A DNA stretch of 64,000 nt from Pedobacter sp. PACM 27299. GTDB taxonomy: Bacteria > Bacteroidota > Bacteroidia > Sphingobacteriales > Sphingobacteriaceae. Both the position numbers and the translations under genes were made by a program. The notes below the pieces were generated by a model, which saw only the letters and a list, made by a program, of their open reading frames with translations, had not been told where the DNA came from and did no database searches. Location of the stretch: NCBI RefSeq assembly GCF_001412655.1, contig NZ_CP012996.1:1240001-1304000 (forward strand). Reading direction: 5' to 3'. Positions 18,209 through 27,345 of the stretch are shown one piece after another (position 1 is the first letter of the stretch; each line of letters begins with the position of its first letter).

Positions 18209-18238
18209 CAAATATATAGATTGAAAGCAAAAAACAAA
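18209..18238 (-). promoter_or_regulatory. Promoter of the his operon
   Basis: On the minus strand TTTG (18238-18235), an 18-base spacer and TATATTTG (18216-18209) match the Bacteroidota primary-sigma consensus at both elements. Transcription should begin near 18202, leaving about 180 bases of leader before hisG, which holds the His-rich leader ORF. Confidence 0.75.
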
Positions 18239-18269
18239 ATATATATGGCATTTAATTTGCCCAAAGGAG

Positions 18270-18299
18270 TTTGATAATGACAATTAACGTCTAGTTTTG
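18270..18299 (+). promoter_or_regulatory. Promoter of the L,D-transpeptidase operon
   Basis: TTTG (18270-18273), an 18-base spacer and TAGTTTTG (18292-18299) match the Bacteroidota consensus. The predicted start near 18306 is only about 10 bases before the TTG start codon at 18316. It is divergent from the his promoter, with 31 bases between the two sites. Confidence 0.7.
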
Positions 18300-18315
18300 T
18301 AAAAAAAATACCACA

Positions 18316-19893
18316 TTGAAAAAAATACTGTTCTTCTTAATCCCGGTTTGTTTGCTTTTAAATGGTTGTTCTTGGTTTAAAGATACGCCAGAGATTGGTT
18401 TGGTGCTGTCGAAACATTTTGATCGTAAACTTTATAAAGATTTTGATACTGCGGAGTATAATGTAGTGTTTAAGCAACAATTTGATGCCTTAAAAGGGAA
18501 ATTGACAAACCCGAATACCATAAAATACTTTTATGCAAGCCACAATGAAGAGCCGCGTCTGGTGACTCAGTTTTTCATTAACGGTGGATTAGATACGCTA
18601 ACTGCTTACATCGCGAGAGTGGATGCGCATGGCTACAACCCATCACTCTTCCGACTGGAGGAACTGAAAAAATCATTACAGGCTTTATCCCTTAACAAGT
18701 TCAAAAATATCCAGGATGTTTATCCTGTCATTGCTGATTTAGAATTAAATGCAGCAGAGAGCTTAACCAAGTACGATAATTTTGTCGCCTATGGCAGTGT
18801 AAACCCACGTAAATTGTTCTCCCGTTATTATGTGGCGGTGAAACGCCCGGACAGTGCGAGTATCTCTAAGGTATTGGCAACTGCGGATATTCAAGGTTTA
18901 CTGAAAGAAATTCAGCCGGATTCTAAACAATATATTGCCTTGCAGCGCAAATTGGCAGATTTAAAAGTCGCTGGTTTAGGGAAAAGTGACCAGGCGAAAG
19001 CGATTCTGGTCAATATGGAACGTTTGAGGTGGAAGTTACCCGAGATGGGGACGGAATACGTGGAGGTTAATATTCCTGATTTTTCACTGACCTGGTTTAG
19101 CAAAGAAGATACTTTGACGCACATGAAAGTCTGTGTAGGTGGAAAGAGAGAAGAAGGATACGCAGAGAAAATGGCCAAATATGCGAAAAGTGGCAATCTG
19201 GATGATAAGCCTAAAAACCACGAAACACCAATCTTATATAGTAAGCTGAATTCTATTCAGGTAAACCCAATCTGGAACATTCCGGTGAGCATCGCCAGAA
19301 ATGAAATCTATTGGATGGCCAGAAAAGATCCTTATTATTTATCTAACAGCAATATCAATGTGTACCGCAATGGTAAATTGATCGGAGAGCCGGATACCAT
19401 TCAATGGAGCAACTATTCCAGAGAGAAATTGCCTTATCAGTTTAAACAGGGCTCTGGAGATGGAAATGCTTTGGGTAAGTTTAAGTTTATCTTCGACAAT
19501 GGTTCCAGCATTTACCTGCACGATACCAACAATAAAAGTGGTTTCGCAAAGGCCAATCGTGCCATCAGTCATGGCTGTGTGCGCGTAGAAAAACCTCTGG
19601 AGTTTGCCCAGAACCTGGTGAAGGATAAAAACCGTTACGATCAGCTGAGGATGGAAGTGAACCTTCCGCCTTTAGATACCACAAAAATGGAGCTGTACCG
19701 CAAAAAACTGGCAAAGAAAGCAGATACGGTGAATTTGTTCAAGCTAAAACCAACCTGGTTTGGTACCAAGAAGCAGGTTCCACTGATTATAAATTACATT
19801 ACAGCCTGGTCACAGAACGGTTCAATGCAATATAGAGCCGATGTGTACGGATTAGATGAAACTTTATGGTCAGCTATGAGGAAATTCATGTAA
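18316..19893 (+). CDS. L,D-transpeptidase (YcbB-like), lipoprotein
   Basis: A 525-residue murein cross-linking enzyme. The N-terminus is a lipoprotein signal with the lipobox cysteine at 18 (LLLNGCSW). A scaffold region with a peptidoglycan-binding-like helical part follows to about residue 240. The YkuD catalytic domain runs from about 248 to 450, with HD at 402-403 and SHGCVRV at 418-424, placing the nucleophile at Cys421. The large size is that of YcbB/LdtD-type enzymes that make 3-3 cross-links. The start is TTG, since no ATG precedes the signal peptide. It is first of a five-gene operon; the next gene starts 21 bases later. Confidence 0.92.
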   Translation: MKKILFFLIPVCLLLNGCSWFKDTPEIGLVLSKHFDRKLYKDFDTAEYNVVFKQQFDALKGKLTNPNTIKYFYASHNEEPRLVTQFFINGGLDTLTAYIARVDAHGYNPSLFRLEELKKSLQALSLNKFKNIQDVYPVIADLELNAAESLTKYDNFVAYGSVNPRKLFSRYYVAVKRPDSASISKVLATADIQGLLKEIQPDSKQYIALQRKLADLKVAGLGKSDQAKAILVNMERLRWKLPEMGTEYVEVNIPDFSLTWFSKEDTLTHMKVCVGGKREEGYAEKMAKYAKSGNLDDKPKNHETPILYSKLNSIQVNPIWNIPVSIARNEIYWMARKDPYYLSNSNINVYRNGKLIGEPDTIQWSNYSREKLPYQFKQGSGDGNALGKFKFIFDNGSSIYLHDTNNKSGFAKANRAISHGCVRVEKPLEFAQNLVKDKNRYDQLRMEVNLPPLDTTKMELYRKKLAKKADTVNLFKLKPTWFGTKKQVPLIINYITAWSQNGSMQYRADVYGLDETLWSAMRKFM

Positions 19894-19914
19894 AAGTTCT
19901 ACCTTTGGTTTTTA

Positions 19915-21963
19915 ATGAATTTCCTATACCCAGGTTTTCTTTTCGCACTGCTGGCAATAGCCATTCCTATTGTAATTCACTTATTTAATTTTAGGAAATT
20001 TAAGAAGGTATATTTCAGTAATGTACAGTTTCTTAAAGAAGCGAAAGAGCAGAATTCTTCCAGGGATAAACTTCAGCATTTATTGGTATTGGCCTGCAGG
20101 ATCCTTGCGGTGATGTTCCTCGTGTTTGCTTTTGCAAGGCCATATATCCCATTGGAAACAGGCGCAGATCCTGATAAAGGGAACCTGATCAGTGTGTATA
20201 TCGACAATTCCTACAGTATGGAAACGGTAAACAAGGAAGGGAATTTGCTGGACGAAGCGAAGCGCAAAGCGAAAGAAATTGCCAATGCTTATCAGCTGAA
20301 TGATCAGTTTCAATTGCTGACCAATGATTTTGAAGGCAAACATCAGCGCAAATTAAATAAAGAAGCGTTTATCCAAATGCTGGAAGAACTGAAAATATCA
20401 CCGGCCAGCAGAACAATGCAGCAAGTGGTCAACAGACTACAGCAGGAAGGCGATTCCAGAAAAAATCATTTGGTTTACCTGCTGTCTGATTTTCAGCAGA
20501 ACTTTGTTGGAACTGAAAAGATCAAATCTGATTCCAGCATCCGCTATTCTTTCATCAGTTTAAAAGCCAATGCACTTCCAAATATCGCGGTAGATAGTGT
20601 ATGGAGCTTATCTCCGGTTCATCAGCCCAAGCAAGCGGAGCAATTAGTGGTGCAGCTGCATAATTATGGAGCGGAAGATGCAGCCGATATCCCTTTAAAA
20701 TTAACGATCAACCAACAGCAAAAAGCCATTAGTAACCTTAATGTCCCTGCTGGTAAATCTGTGAAAGACACCCTTTCTTTTGGCGGTCTGGAGAAAGGAT
20801 GGCAAAAAGGAGTGTTGAGCATTAAAGATTTCCCCATCACTTTTGATGATGAGCTGAATTTCAGCTTTCGCGTGAATAGCGAAATGAAGGTTTTGACCAT
20901 TTCTGGCGACCCTACTCAGCAATTCTTAAAATCACTGTTTGCTGCCGATCCTTATTTCAAACTGAGGGAAATGGCAGAGGCAAATATCAACTATTCAACT
21001 TTCCCGGAATACAGTCTGATTGTGCTGAATGGATTGAAGCAACCTTCTTCCGGATTGGCACAGCAGCTGAAAAGCTATGTGCAAAATGGAGGTTCCCTGG
21101 TGATTTTCCCAGATCTTGATGCAGGTGCGGCAGTTTATACGCCATTTTTAACGGCCTTATCCCTGCCTGTTGTACAAGAATTAAAAACAGGGAAACCGGT
21201 TAGCAGCAGCATCGAACTCAAAGACCCCTTGTTTAAAGACGTGTTTGATCAGATTCCTGCAAATATGGACCTGCCGATAGTGAATAGGTATTTCAGCTAT
21301 CTGGAAAGAAATACCGCAGGGAAAGAAAGCATCCTGCAATTGCCATTGAGCCAAAGTCTTTTTGCAAGATACCCTGCCGGAGCAGGAAAAATATATTTAT
21401 CGGCCAGCACGCTGAGACCCGAAGATGGAAATTTATCCAGACATCCAGTGTTTGTACCGCTGCTTTTTAAAGTGGCTTTTAGCAGTGCGAAAGAACAGCC
21501 TATGTATTATACAGCTGGAAAAGATGACTTGCTGGAGCAGCAGAAAACGAGTGTTAGCGCTAATCAATCGCTGGTTCTAAAATCAACAGATGGCACAGAA
21601 ATCATCCCTGAAATCCGACAAACTCCTGGAAAAACCTTGCTCTATATCGCTGATCAGCTGAAAAAACCAGGCTTTTACGACCTGAAAAGAACAGATTCTG
21701 TATTGGCCGTATTGGCCTTTAATGACAACCGACGAGAATCAGATATGCGTTATGCCAGGGATCAAAACCTGAAAGATTTATTTGCAGGACAGCAGATCTC
21801 GGTACATAATTCTGAGAAAGATGCCTTATCGTTAAATATAGAAGCAAAAAATAGCAGTATAGAGTTATGGAAACTTTGCCTAATTTTGGCTGTTGTGTTT
21901 TTAGCCATCGAAATACTATTGATCCGATTTTTTAATAAAACAAAAAACATACAAAAACCATGA
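19915..21963 (+). CDS. BatA-domain membrane protein with degenerate vWA region
   Basis: A 682-residue membrane protein. Residues 1-85 are the BatA (aerotolerance regulator N-terminal) domain, with two membrane segments and the conserved FLYPGFLFALLAIAIPIVIH start. A von Willebrand A-like domain follows with SVYIDNSYSMET, a DxSxS metal-site motif near residue 98. The long middle section is periplasmic, and a last membrane helix lies at about 655-675. Bat proteins form membrane complexes linked to stress resistance; the usual batB-E neighbours and MoxR ATPase are absent here. It overlaps the next gene by 4 bases (ATGA). Confidence 0.85.
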   Translation: MNFLYPGFLFALLAIAIPIVIHLFNFRKFKKVYFSNVQFLKEAKEQNSSRDKLQHLLVLACRILAVMFLVFAFARPYIPLETGADPDKGNLISVYIDNSYSMETVNKEGNLLDEAKRKAKEIANAYQLNDQFQLLTNDFEGKHQRKLNKEAFIQMLEELKISPASRTMQQVVNRLQQEGDSRKNHLVYLLSDFQQNFVGTEKIKSDSSIRYSFISLKANALPNIAVDSVWSLSPVHQPKQAEQLVVQLHNYGAEDAADIPLKLTINQQQKAISNLNVPAGKSVKDTLSFGGLEKGWQKGVLSIKDFPITFDDELNFSFRVNSEMKVLTISGDPTQQFLKSLFAADPYFKLREMAEANINYSTFPEYSLIVLNGLKQPSSGLAQQLKSYVQNGGSLVIFPDLDAGAAVYTPFLTALSLPVVQELKTGKPVSSSIELKDPLFKDVFDQIPANMDLPIVNRYFSYLERNTAGKESILQLPLSQSLFARYPAGAGKIYLSASTLRPEDGNLSRHPVFVPLLFKVAFSSAKEQPMYYTAGKDDLLEQQKTSVSANQSLVLKSTDGTEIIPEIRQTPGKTLLYIADQLKKPGFYDLKRTDSVLAVLAFNDNRRESDMRYARDQNLKDLFAGQQISVHNSEKDALSLNIEAKNSSIELWKLCLILAVVFLAIEILLIRFFNKTKNIQKP

Positions 21964-23219
21964 ATCTTCTCATCACTGGGGTAACCATTGCCGACCCAAA
22001 CAGCCAGTTCCATCAAAAAACTTGTGATGTACGTGTAGAACAGGGCAAAATTACCGCCATTGGCAGTAACTTGCAGTCTTCCGGCAAGGAAGAAGTTTTT
22101 GACGGAGCAGGTGCCATTTTATCGCCAGGTTTCTTTGACCTGAACTGCTCCATTGGAGATCCTGGATTTGAAACTAAAGAGGATATTGAAACAGGAACAC
22201 GTGCCGCTATGGCTGGTGGTTTCACCGGACTGGCCGTTTTACCGCATACCAGACCGATTGTTCATTCTAAAGGTGAAGTTGCTTATATCATCAACAAAGC
22301 CAAAGGAAACCTGGTAGATGTATTGCCTGTAGGGGCAGTGAGCCAGGATCTGGAAGGAAAAGAATTAGCAGAGATGTACGATATGCAGCAGTCAGGTGCC
22401 GTGGCCTTCTCTGATGGTAATAAAGCAATTGCTGACGATGGATTTATGAGCCGTGCTTTGCAATATATCAAAGGCTTTAACGGCCTGATGATGGTGCACC
22501 CGGAAAATAAATCGATCTCCGGAAAATCGCAGATCAATGAAAGTAAAACTAGTGTATTGCTGGGCATGAAAGGTGTTCCGGCATTAGCCGAAGAGATGCA
22601 CATCAGCAGGGATATTTTCCTGGCTGCCTACCATGAAGCCCCGTTACACATCAGCAATATCTCCACTGCCGGTTCGGTAGCCCTGATTAAAAAGGCTAAA
22701 AAAGACGGCTTAAAAATCAGCTGTGATGTGGCTGCGCACCATTTAGTATTTACAGAAGAGCTTTTGAATGATTTCGACAGCAATTACAAAGTGAAACCGC
22801 CATTGCGTGGTAAATCAGATGTAAGGGCATTGATCAACGGCCTGAAAGATGGTACTATTGATGCCGTGTGTTCGCAGCACCGTCCGCAGGAAATAGAATT
22901 TAAAGCAGTAGAGTTTGAAATTGCCGCTTATGGCATCATCGCCTTGCAAACTGTGCTTCCATTGATGCTGAAAGCCGGATTGGATGCCACACAAATTGCA
23001 GAAAAACTTTCTATCAACCCCCGCAAATTGTTAAACCTTGCAGTTCCAGTGATCGCAGAAAACGAGATCGCCAATTTCACGGTGTATCATCCAACATTGG
23101 AATGGGAATACAATACGACAAATAATCAATCAAAATCAGCGAATTCACCGCTTTTAAATAAGAAATTAACCGGAAAAGTTCAACTGGTATATAACAACAA
23201 ACAATTACAATATGGATAA
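21960..23219 (+). CDS. Dihydroorotase-like protein lacking metal ligands
   Basis: A 419-residue class I dihydroorotase homologue with the amidohydrolase barrel, in the pyrimidine pathway family. The usual metal motif DxHxH is replaced by FDLNCSIGDPG (Asn62, Ser64), and the catalytic aspartate of the usual TDHAPH motif is replaced by Gln306 in CSQHRPQ. His180 (MVHPEN) and His230 (LHIS) remain. It is therefore probably not an active zinc dihydroorotase. Known inactive paralogues serve as structural partners of aspartate carbamoyltransferase; that is one possible role. It is co-translated with its neighbours (overlaps of 4 and 8 bases), none of which is a pyrimidine gene. Confidence 0.88.
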   Translation: MNLLITGVTIADPNSQFHQKTCDVRVEQGKITAIGSNLQSSGKEEVFDGAGAILSPGFFDLNCSIGDPGFETKEDIETGTRAAMAGGFTGLAVLPHTRPIVHSKGEVAYIINKAKGNLVDVLPVGAVSQDLEGKELAEMYDMQQSGAVAFSDGNKAIADDGFMSRALQYIKGFNGLMMVHPENKSISGKSQINESKTSVLLGMKGVPALAEEMHISRDIFLAAYHEAPLHISNISTAGSVALIKKAKKDGLKISCDVAAHHLVFTEELLNDFDSNYKVKPPLRGKSDVRALINGLKDGTIDAVCSQHRPQEIEFKAVEFEIAAYGIIALQTVLPLMLKAGLDATQIAEKLSINPRKLLNLAVPVIAENEIANFTVYHPTLEWEYNTTNNQSKSANSPLLNKKLTGKVQLVYNNKQLQYG

Positions 23220-23883
23220 TCATGTTAGAACAGCGCTAATTGCGTCGTTAGATAAATTTGCTGAGGTTTCTGGAATAGATTCCATCAAATTAGAAGAGGG
23301 GTTGATCGAAGTATTCAGTAAAGATCTTGGCTTCCTGGAAAAAGTGGAAGAATTTGACGAAGTATTCAACGAATACCCTGCATTTGAGCAGTTGAGAGAA
23401 GTTTTCTTCGATTTATTGATGATTAATTTCTTCGCTAATGATGTGAAAAAATTAGAAGAAGATTACCTGGAAACTGATGAGTGGGCGGATATTGAAGAAG
23501 AGACCATCGATAGAGGCACAGAGCTTTTAAACCTGTTGTTGTACATCAATGAATGCCATGATGAGCGCATTAAGCCAGAATTGGGCGACTTCCTGAAAGA
23601 ATTTTTATTGGTAGAAGAGGATGAGTTCCAGGACGAATTCCATATCTATGAAGATTTAATTACCAACCAAAACCTGGTAGAAAGTAGTGTAGAAGATATT
23701 TGCAGCCATGTAGGTATGATCGATTTAGGCGAAGAAATGGAAGAATTATTTATACCTTTCATGTGTTTCTTCCACCAGCCGAAAGTAAGTGAAGAGGTGA
23801 TCAAAGATTTACAGGAATATAGCCCTAATAAAGAATTTGATGTTGCAGTTTATACGTTAATTGCTAATTTTAACAAAAACTAA
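23212..23883 (+). CDS. Acidic conserved hypothetical protein
   Basis: A 223-residue protein I do not recognise. It is strongly acidic, rich in Glu and Asp throughout, predicted all-helical, and without signal peptide or membrane segment. Clusters such as LEEDYLETDEWADIEEET and VEEDEFQDEF stand out. Its ATG lies inside the last codons of the dihydroorotase-like gene (8-base overlap), so the two are probably translated together. A role with that gene is inference. Confidence 0.8.
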   Translation: MDNHVRTALIASLDKFAEVSGIDSIKLEEGLIEVFSKDLGFLEKVEEFDEVFNEYPAFEQLREVFFDLLMINFFANDVKKLEEDYLETDEWADIEEETIDRGTELLNLLLYINECHDERIKPELGDFLKEFLLVEEDEFQDEFHIYEDLITNQNLVESSVEDICSHVGMIDLGEEMEELFIPFMCFFHQPKVSEEVIKDLQEYSPNKEFDVAVYTLIANFNKN

Positions 23884-23894
23884 AACCTTTATAT

Positions 23895-24437
23895 ATGCAC
23901 CAAAACTTAATTGAGTTAGAGAAGAAGCCTAATAAACTGGCTTTTCAGGCAGCTATTGCTTTCGCTCTATACTTTTTTGTACTCATTTTTGTGTTTAAAT
24001 TTCTGAACATCAGTCCGGCAAATACGCATTTGTCTACCGCTTCTAAAGTAGTAAGTCAGCTGTTGTCTTATGTGCCTTTCTTTTTAGCGATTGTCTATGT
24101 ACAAGCGAACCATAAAAAGGAATTGGGGGATTACATGACCTTTAACCGCGGATTTTCTGCTGGATTTAAAGTGGCTGCTTACGCTGGATTATTGCTTTTT
24201 CTGGTACAGGTGATCTATTATTTTGTAGATAAATCTGCTACCGATGAATTGCTTGCTGCTGCAATTGAGCAAGCGGATGGTGATGAGCAAAAAGTGAAAG
24301 GTGTAGAAATGATGCGCCCTTATATGGGACTTTTTGTTGGTTTTGGAACCGCGATGACTTATACCATAATAGGTTTGGTAGCGAGCTTAATTGGCGCCGC
24401 AGTTTTCAAGAAGGAAAGACCCTTTGACGTAGATTAA
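23895..24437 (+). CDS. DUF4199 family membrane protein
   Basis: A 180-residue inner-membrane protein with four hydrophobic segments, at about 20-38, 55-72, 88-108 and 145-170. Pattern and length match the DUF4199 family found throughout Bacteroidota, whose function is unknown. It lies 11 bases after the acidic protein gene and is last in this operon: a strong terminator follows. Confidence 0.78.
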   Translation: MHQNLIELEKKPNKLAFQAAIAFALYFFVLIFVFKFLNISPANTHLSTASKVVSQLLSYVPFFLAIVYVQANHKKELGDYMTFNRGFSAGFKVAAYAGLLLFLVQVIYYFVDKSATDELLAAAIEQADGDEQKVKGVEMMRPYMGLFVGFGTAMTYTIIGLVASLIGAAVFKKERPFDVD

Positions 24438-24467
24438 AGTAATTTAACCTATGTATTTATAAATACA

Positions 24468-24520
24468 CAACGTGCAGTTTTATCATTTTATTTGATGAAA
24501 TTTGCACGTTGCTTTTTTTT
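24468..24520 (+). terminator. Intrinsic terminator after the DUF4199 gene
   Basis: A long imperfect hairpin joins CAACGTGCA (24468-24476) to TGCACGTTG (24503-24511), extended inward by TTTTATCA with TGATGAAA, and is followed by CTTTTTTTT. Confidence 0.88.
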
Positions 24521-24536
24521 AGCACGTTATTAAGTC

Positions 24537-25490
24537 ATGGATATTTCTATTGTAGTTCCTTTATATAATGAAGACGAGTCTCTTCCGGAGTTAACTTCCT
24601 GGATTGCTAAGGTGATGGAAGCGAATAACTTCTCTTACGAAATCCTGTTTGTTGATGATGGGAGTACCGATACTTCCTGGGCAGTGATTGAAGAATTGAA
24701 AACTCAGTTTAATGCGGTAAAAGGCATTAAATTCAGGAGGAATTATGGTAAATCAGCGGCGCTGAATGTTGCTTTTGAAGCAGCACAGGGTGATGTCATC
24801 ATCACCATGGATGCAGATTTACAGGATAGCCCTGATGAGATTCCGGAACTATTCCGTAGGATCAAAGAAGAAAAGCTGGACATCATCTCCGGATGGAAGA
24901 AAAAGCGTTACGATCCGATTTCAAAAACTATTCCTACTAAATTATTCAATGCGGCGACCAGAAAAATGTCTGGAATTCAGCTGAATGATTTCAACTGTGG
25001 CTTAAAAGCCTACCGTAAAGAGGTGGTGAAAACCATCGAAGTTTACGGAGAAATGCACCGTTATATCCCTGTAATTGCAAAATGGGCAGGTTTCAAAAAG
25101 ATCGGTGAGCAGGTGGTAGAACACAGAGCAAGGAAATACGGCGTCACTAAATTCGGACTGAGCAGGTTTGTAAATGGCTTCCTGGATTTATTGTCGATCT
25201 TTTTTGTAGGCAAGTTTGGTAAAAGACCCATGCACTTTTTTGGTTCATTAGGGGTGTTGAGCTTCCTTTTGGGAACCATCATGGCGCTTTGGATGATCGG
25301 GGTAAAATTATATCATATCGCAATGCTGATTCCTTATAAAAGGGAAATCACCGACCAGCCTTTGTTTTACATTTCATTAGTGGCCATTATTTTAGGTTCT
25401 CAGCTGTTCCTTACGGGATTTGTGGCAGAACTGGTGACCAGGAATGCACCGGAAAGAAATGCTTATCTGATTGAAAAGGAGATACTTTAA
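24537..25490 (+). CDS. Family 2 glycosyltransferase, DPM1/GtrB-like
   Basis: A 317-residue membrane glycosyltransferase. The GT-A domain has VVPLYNEDES at the N-terminus, VDDGSTD at 39-45 and the metal-binding DAD at 92-94 followed by LQDSP. Two C-terminal membrane segments, about 235-262 and 275-297, are as in polyprenyl-phosphate sugar transferases (GtrB, ArnC, dolichol-phosphate mannose synthase). The likely reaction is transfer of a hexose or aminosugar from a nucleotide sugar to undecaprenyl phosphate. It is first of a seven-gene operon ending at 31985; 3 bases separate it from the next gene. Confidence 0.9.
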   Translation: MDISIVVPLYNEDESLPELTSWIAKVMEANNFSYEILFVDDGSTDTSWAVIEELKTQFNAVKGIKFRRNYGKSAALNVAFEAAQGDVIITMDADLQDSPDEIPELFRRIKEEKLDIISGWKKKRYDPISKTIPTKLFNAATRKMSGIQLNDFNCGLKAYRKEVVKTIEVYGEMHRYIPVIAKWAGFKKIGEQVVEHRARKYGVTKFGLSRFVNGFLDLLSIFFVGKFGKRPMHFFGSLGVLSFLLGTIMALWMIGVKLYHIAMLIPYKREITDQPLFYISLVAIILGSQLFLTGFVAELVTRNAPERNAYLIEKEIL

Positions 25491-25493
25491 GCC

Positions 25494-26462
25494 ATGTTTT
25501 TTTCTATAATTATCCCGCTATATAATCGTCCGCAGGAAATAGATGAACTGCTGGGTACCTTAACAAAGCAGACCTACCTTCAGTTTGAGGTGCTGGTGAT
25601 CGAGGATGGCTCTACCAATGATGCGAAAGCCATTGTGGCGAAATACGAGAATAAACTGGACATTAAGTATTTTTTTAAGCCTAATGCCGGACAAGGTTTC
25701 GCTAGAAACTACGGTTTTGAACGTGCCAAAGGTGATTATTTCGTCATCTTCGATTCTGATTGTCTGATTCCTGAGGATTACCTGGAAACAGTAAAAGACT
25801 ATCTTTTTGAGCACCATCTGGATGCCTATGGCGGTCCGGATGCGGCACATGAGACTTTTACGCCAGTTCAGAAAGCGATCAGCTATGCCATGACTTCTCC
25901 ATTTACTACTGGAGGTATCAGAGGAAACAAGAAACACATTGGCCAATTCCATCCTAGAAGCTTCAATATGGGGGTTTCCAGAACGGTATGGGAAAAAGTT
26001 GGCGGTTTTATCCTGACGCGTTTAGGAGAAGACATTGAGTACAGCATCCGAATCCATGAAAATGGCTTTAAGATCGGGCTCATTCCTGCAGCCAAAGTTT
26101 TTCATAAGCGAAGAACCAGCTTCGGGCAATTTTATAAACAGCTCCATTTTTTTGGCAGGGCAAGAATCAACATTTACAAGCATTTCCCTTCGGAACTGAA
26201 ATTGGTCCATTTCTTTCCTGCAGTTTTTACCTGTGGTGTGATCTTTACGATATTGATGAATTTCGTTTGGCCACCATTAGCCTTTATCTGTAACTTTATA
26301 CTATTGCTGTACTTTGCGATGATCTTTTTTCATTCCTGGCAAGTCAACAAATCTTTAAAAGTTGCATTTTTTAGTATCATTGCATCATTCATTCAACTAA
26401 CTGCTTATGGGTTGGGTTTTATGCAGGATTTTTTTAAGCGTGTAGTATTTAAACAACCATGA
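25494..26462 (+). CDS. Family 2 glycosyltransferase
   Basis: A 322-residue transferase with the GT-A start SIIIPLYNRPQEIDELL, the nucleotide motif EDGSTND near 36-42 and a DSD metal motif near residue 88. A late LGEDIEYSIRIHENGF block is typical of the acceptor region with its general base. C-terminal hydrophobic segments (about 240-300) anchor it in the membrane. It is a paralogue of the preceding gene only at the fold level. The substrate is unknown. It overlaps the next gene by 4 bases. Confidence 0.88.
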   Translation: MFFSIIIPLYNRPQEIDELLGTLTKQTYLQFEVLVIEDGSTNDAKAIVAKYENKLDIKYFFKPNAGQGFARNYGFERAKGDYFVIFDSDCLIPEDYLETVKDYLFEHHLDAYGGPDAAHETFTPVQKAISYAMTSPFTTGGIRGNKKHIGQFHPRSFNMGVSRTVWEKVGGFILTRLGEDIEYSIRIHENGFKIGLIPAAKVFHKRRTSFGQFYKQLHFFGRARINIYKHFPSELKLVHFFPAVFTCGVIFTILMNFVWPPLAFICNFILLLYFAMIFFHSWQVNKSLKVAFFSIIASFIQLTAYGLGFMQDFFKRVVFKQP

Positions 26463-27337
26463 TAAATTTTTTAAAGGAGAGTACGTTTACGGTGAAGGAT
26501 GTGATTATGCAGGCCTGGATCGTTACGCGCGACAATTATTTTTCTATTGCCACCTTGTGTTTCCTGGTTTTTATAACCGTTTCCACTTCTACTTTTATGG
26601 CCTTCTTTATGGGAGAACTCCCAACTGGCGTAAGGGTAGTGATGCTGCTGATCTTCGTGTTATTGTATTGTATCGTTAACCTTTCCTTGTTGAAATACAT
26701 TTTCCGTCTGCTGGATAAGGAAGACGATAAAGACATTCAAATTATTGAAACCTTACCCACCAGAACAGAAATCATTCGTTTCCTGGTAGGTACCGTGTAT
26801 TTTGGAATCAGTATTTTCCTGGTAGGCATCCTGCTATTGCCAGTATTGTACGTTTTAGACTTGATTTTAAAGTTTGCAGTGACCCAGGGTTTCATCGGCA
26901 ATTTCACCGCTGCGGGTAAAGTAATTGTCAATATTGCAGTCGCGATTGCGATCCTCAGCATTTTCTTTACCTTCATCAGGATTATTTTTTTTCCTTTCTT
27001 TATCATCGATAAACATGTGCATCCTTTCGAGTCGATTAAGCTAAGTTTAGCCACCACCAAGGGGAACTTCATTAAATTGCTGTTTATTTTCGGAGGTTTT
27101 GTGCTGATTCAGGCGATTGTATTCGGATTTTTCTATATCGTAGTGGTGAGTGGTTTTCAATTGATCAGCTTGATTTTTAACTACGAGATTTACTCTTACG
27201 TTTCTTTATTTACAGCTATTTTCAGTTCCTTTATTGTGGTGCCATTCTCCACAGCTTTAGTGACTGTGGCGTATCGCCGAATGGTTAAAGAATATAAAGG
27301 AGATGAACATCCTGATATTTTACACAACATCGTTTAA
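26459..27337 (+). CDS. Multi-pass membrane protein, unknown function
   Basis: A 292-residue protein with about six hydrophobic segments, near 28-50, 58-78, 110-140, 155-185, 205-235 and 245-275. Charged loops such as LLDKEDDKDIQI lie between. No family motif is recognised; the overall plan resembles bacterial stress-type integral proteins with glycerophosphodiesterase-like membrane domains, but that is weak. It is translationally coupled to the upstream glycosyltransferase and lies 8 bases before the GH3-like gene, so it may work in envelope assembly. Confidence 0.78.
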   Translation: MINFLKESTFTVKDVIMQAWIVTRDNYFSIATLCFLVFITVSTSTFMAFFMGELPTGVRVVMLLIFVLLYCIVNLSLLKYIFRLLDKEDDKDIQIIETLPTRTEIIRFLVGTVYFGISIFLVGILLLPVLYVLDLILKFAVTQGFIGNFTAAGKVIVNIAVAIAILSIFFTFIRIIFFPFFIIDKHVHPFESIKLSLATTKGNFIKLLFIFGGFVLIQAIVFGFFYIVVVSGFQLISLIFNYEIYSYVSLFTAIFSSFIVVPFSTALVTVAYRRMVKEYKGDEHPDILHNIV

Positions 27338-27345
27338 GAAATGTT

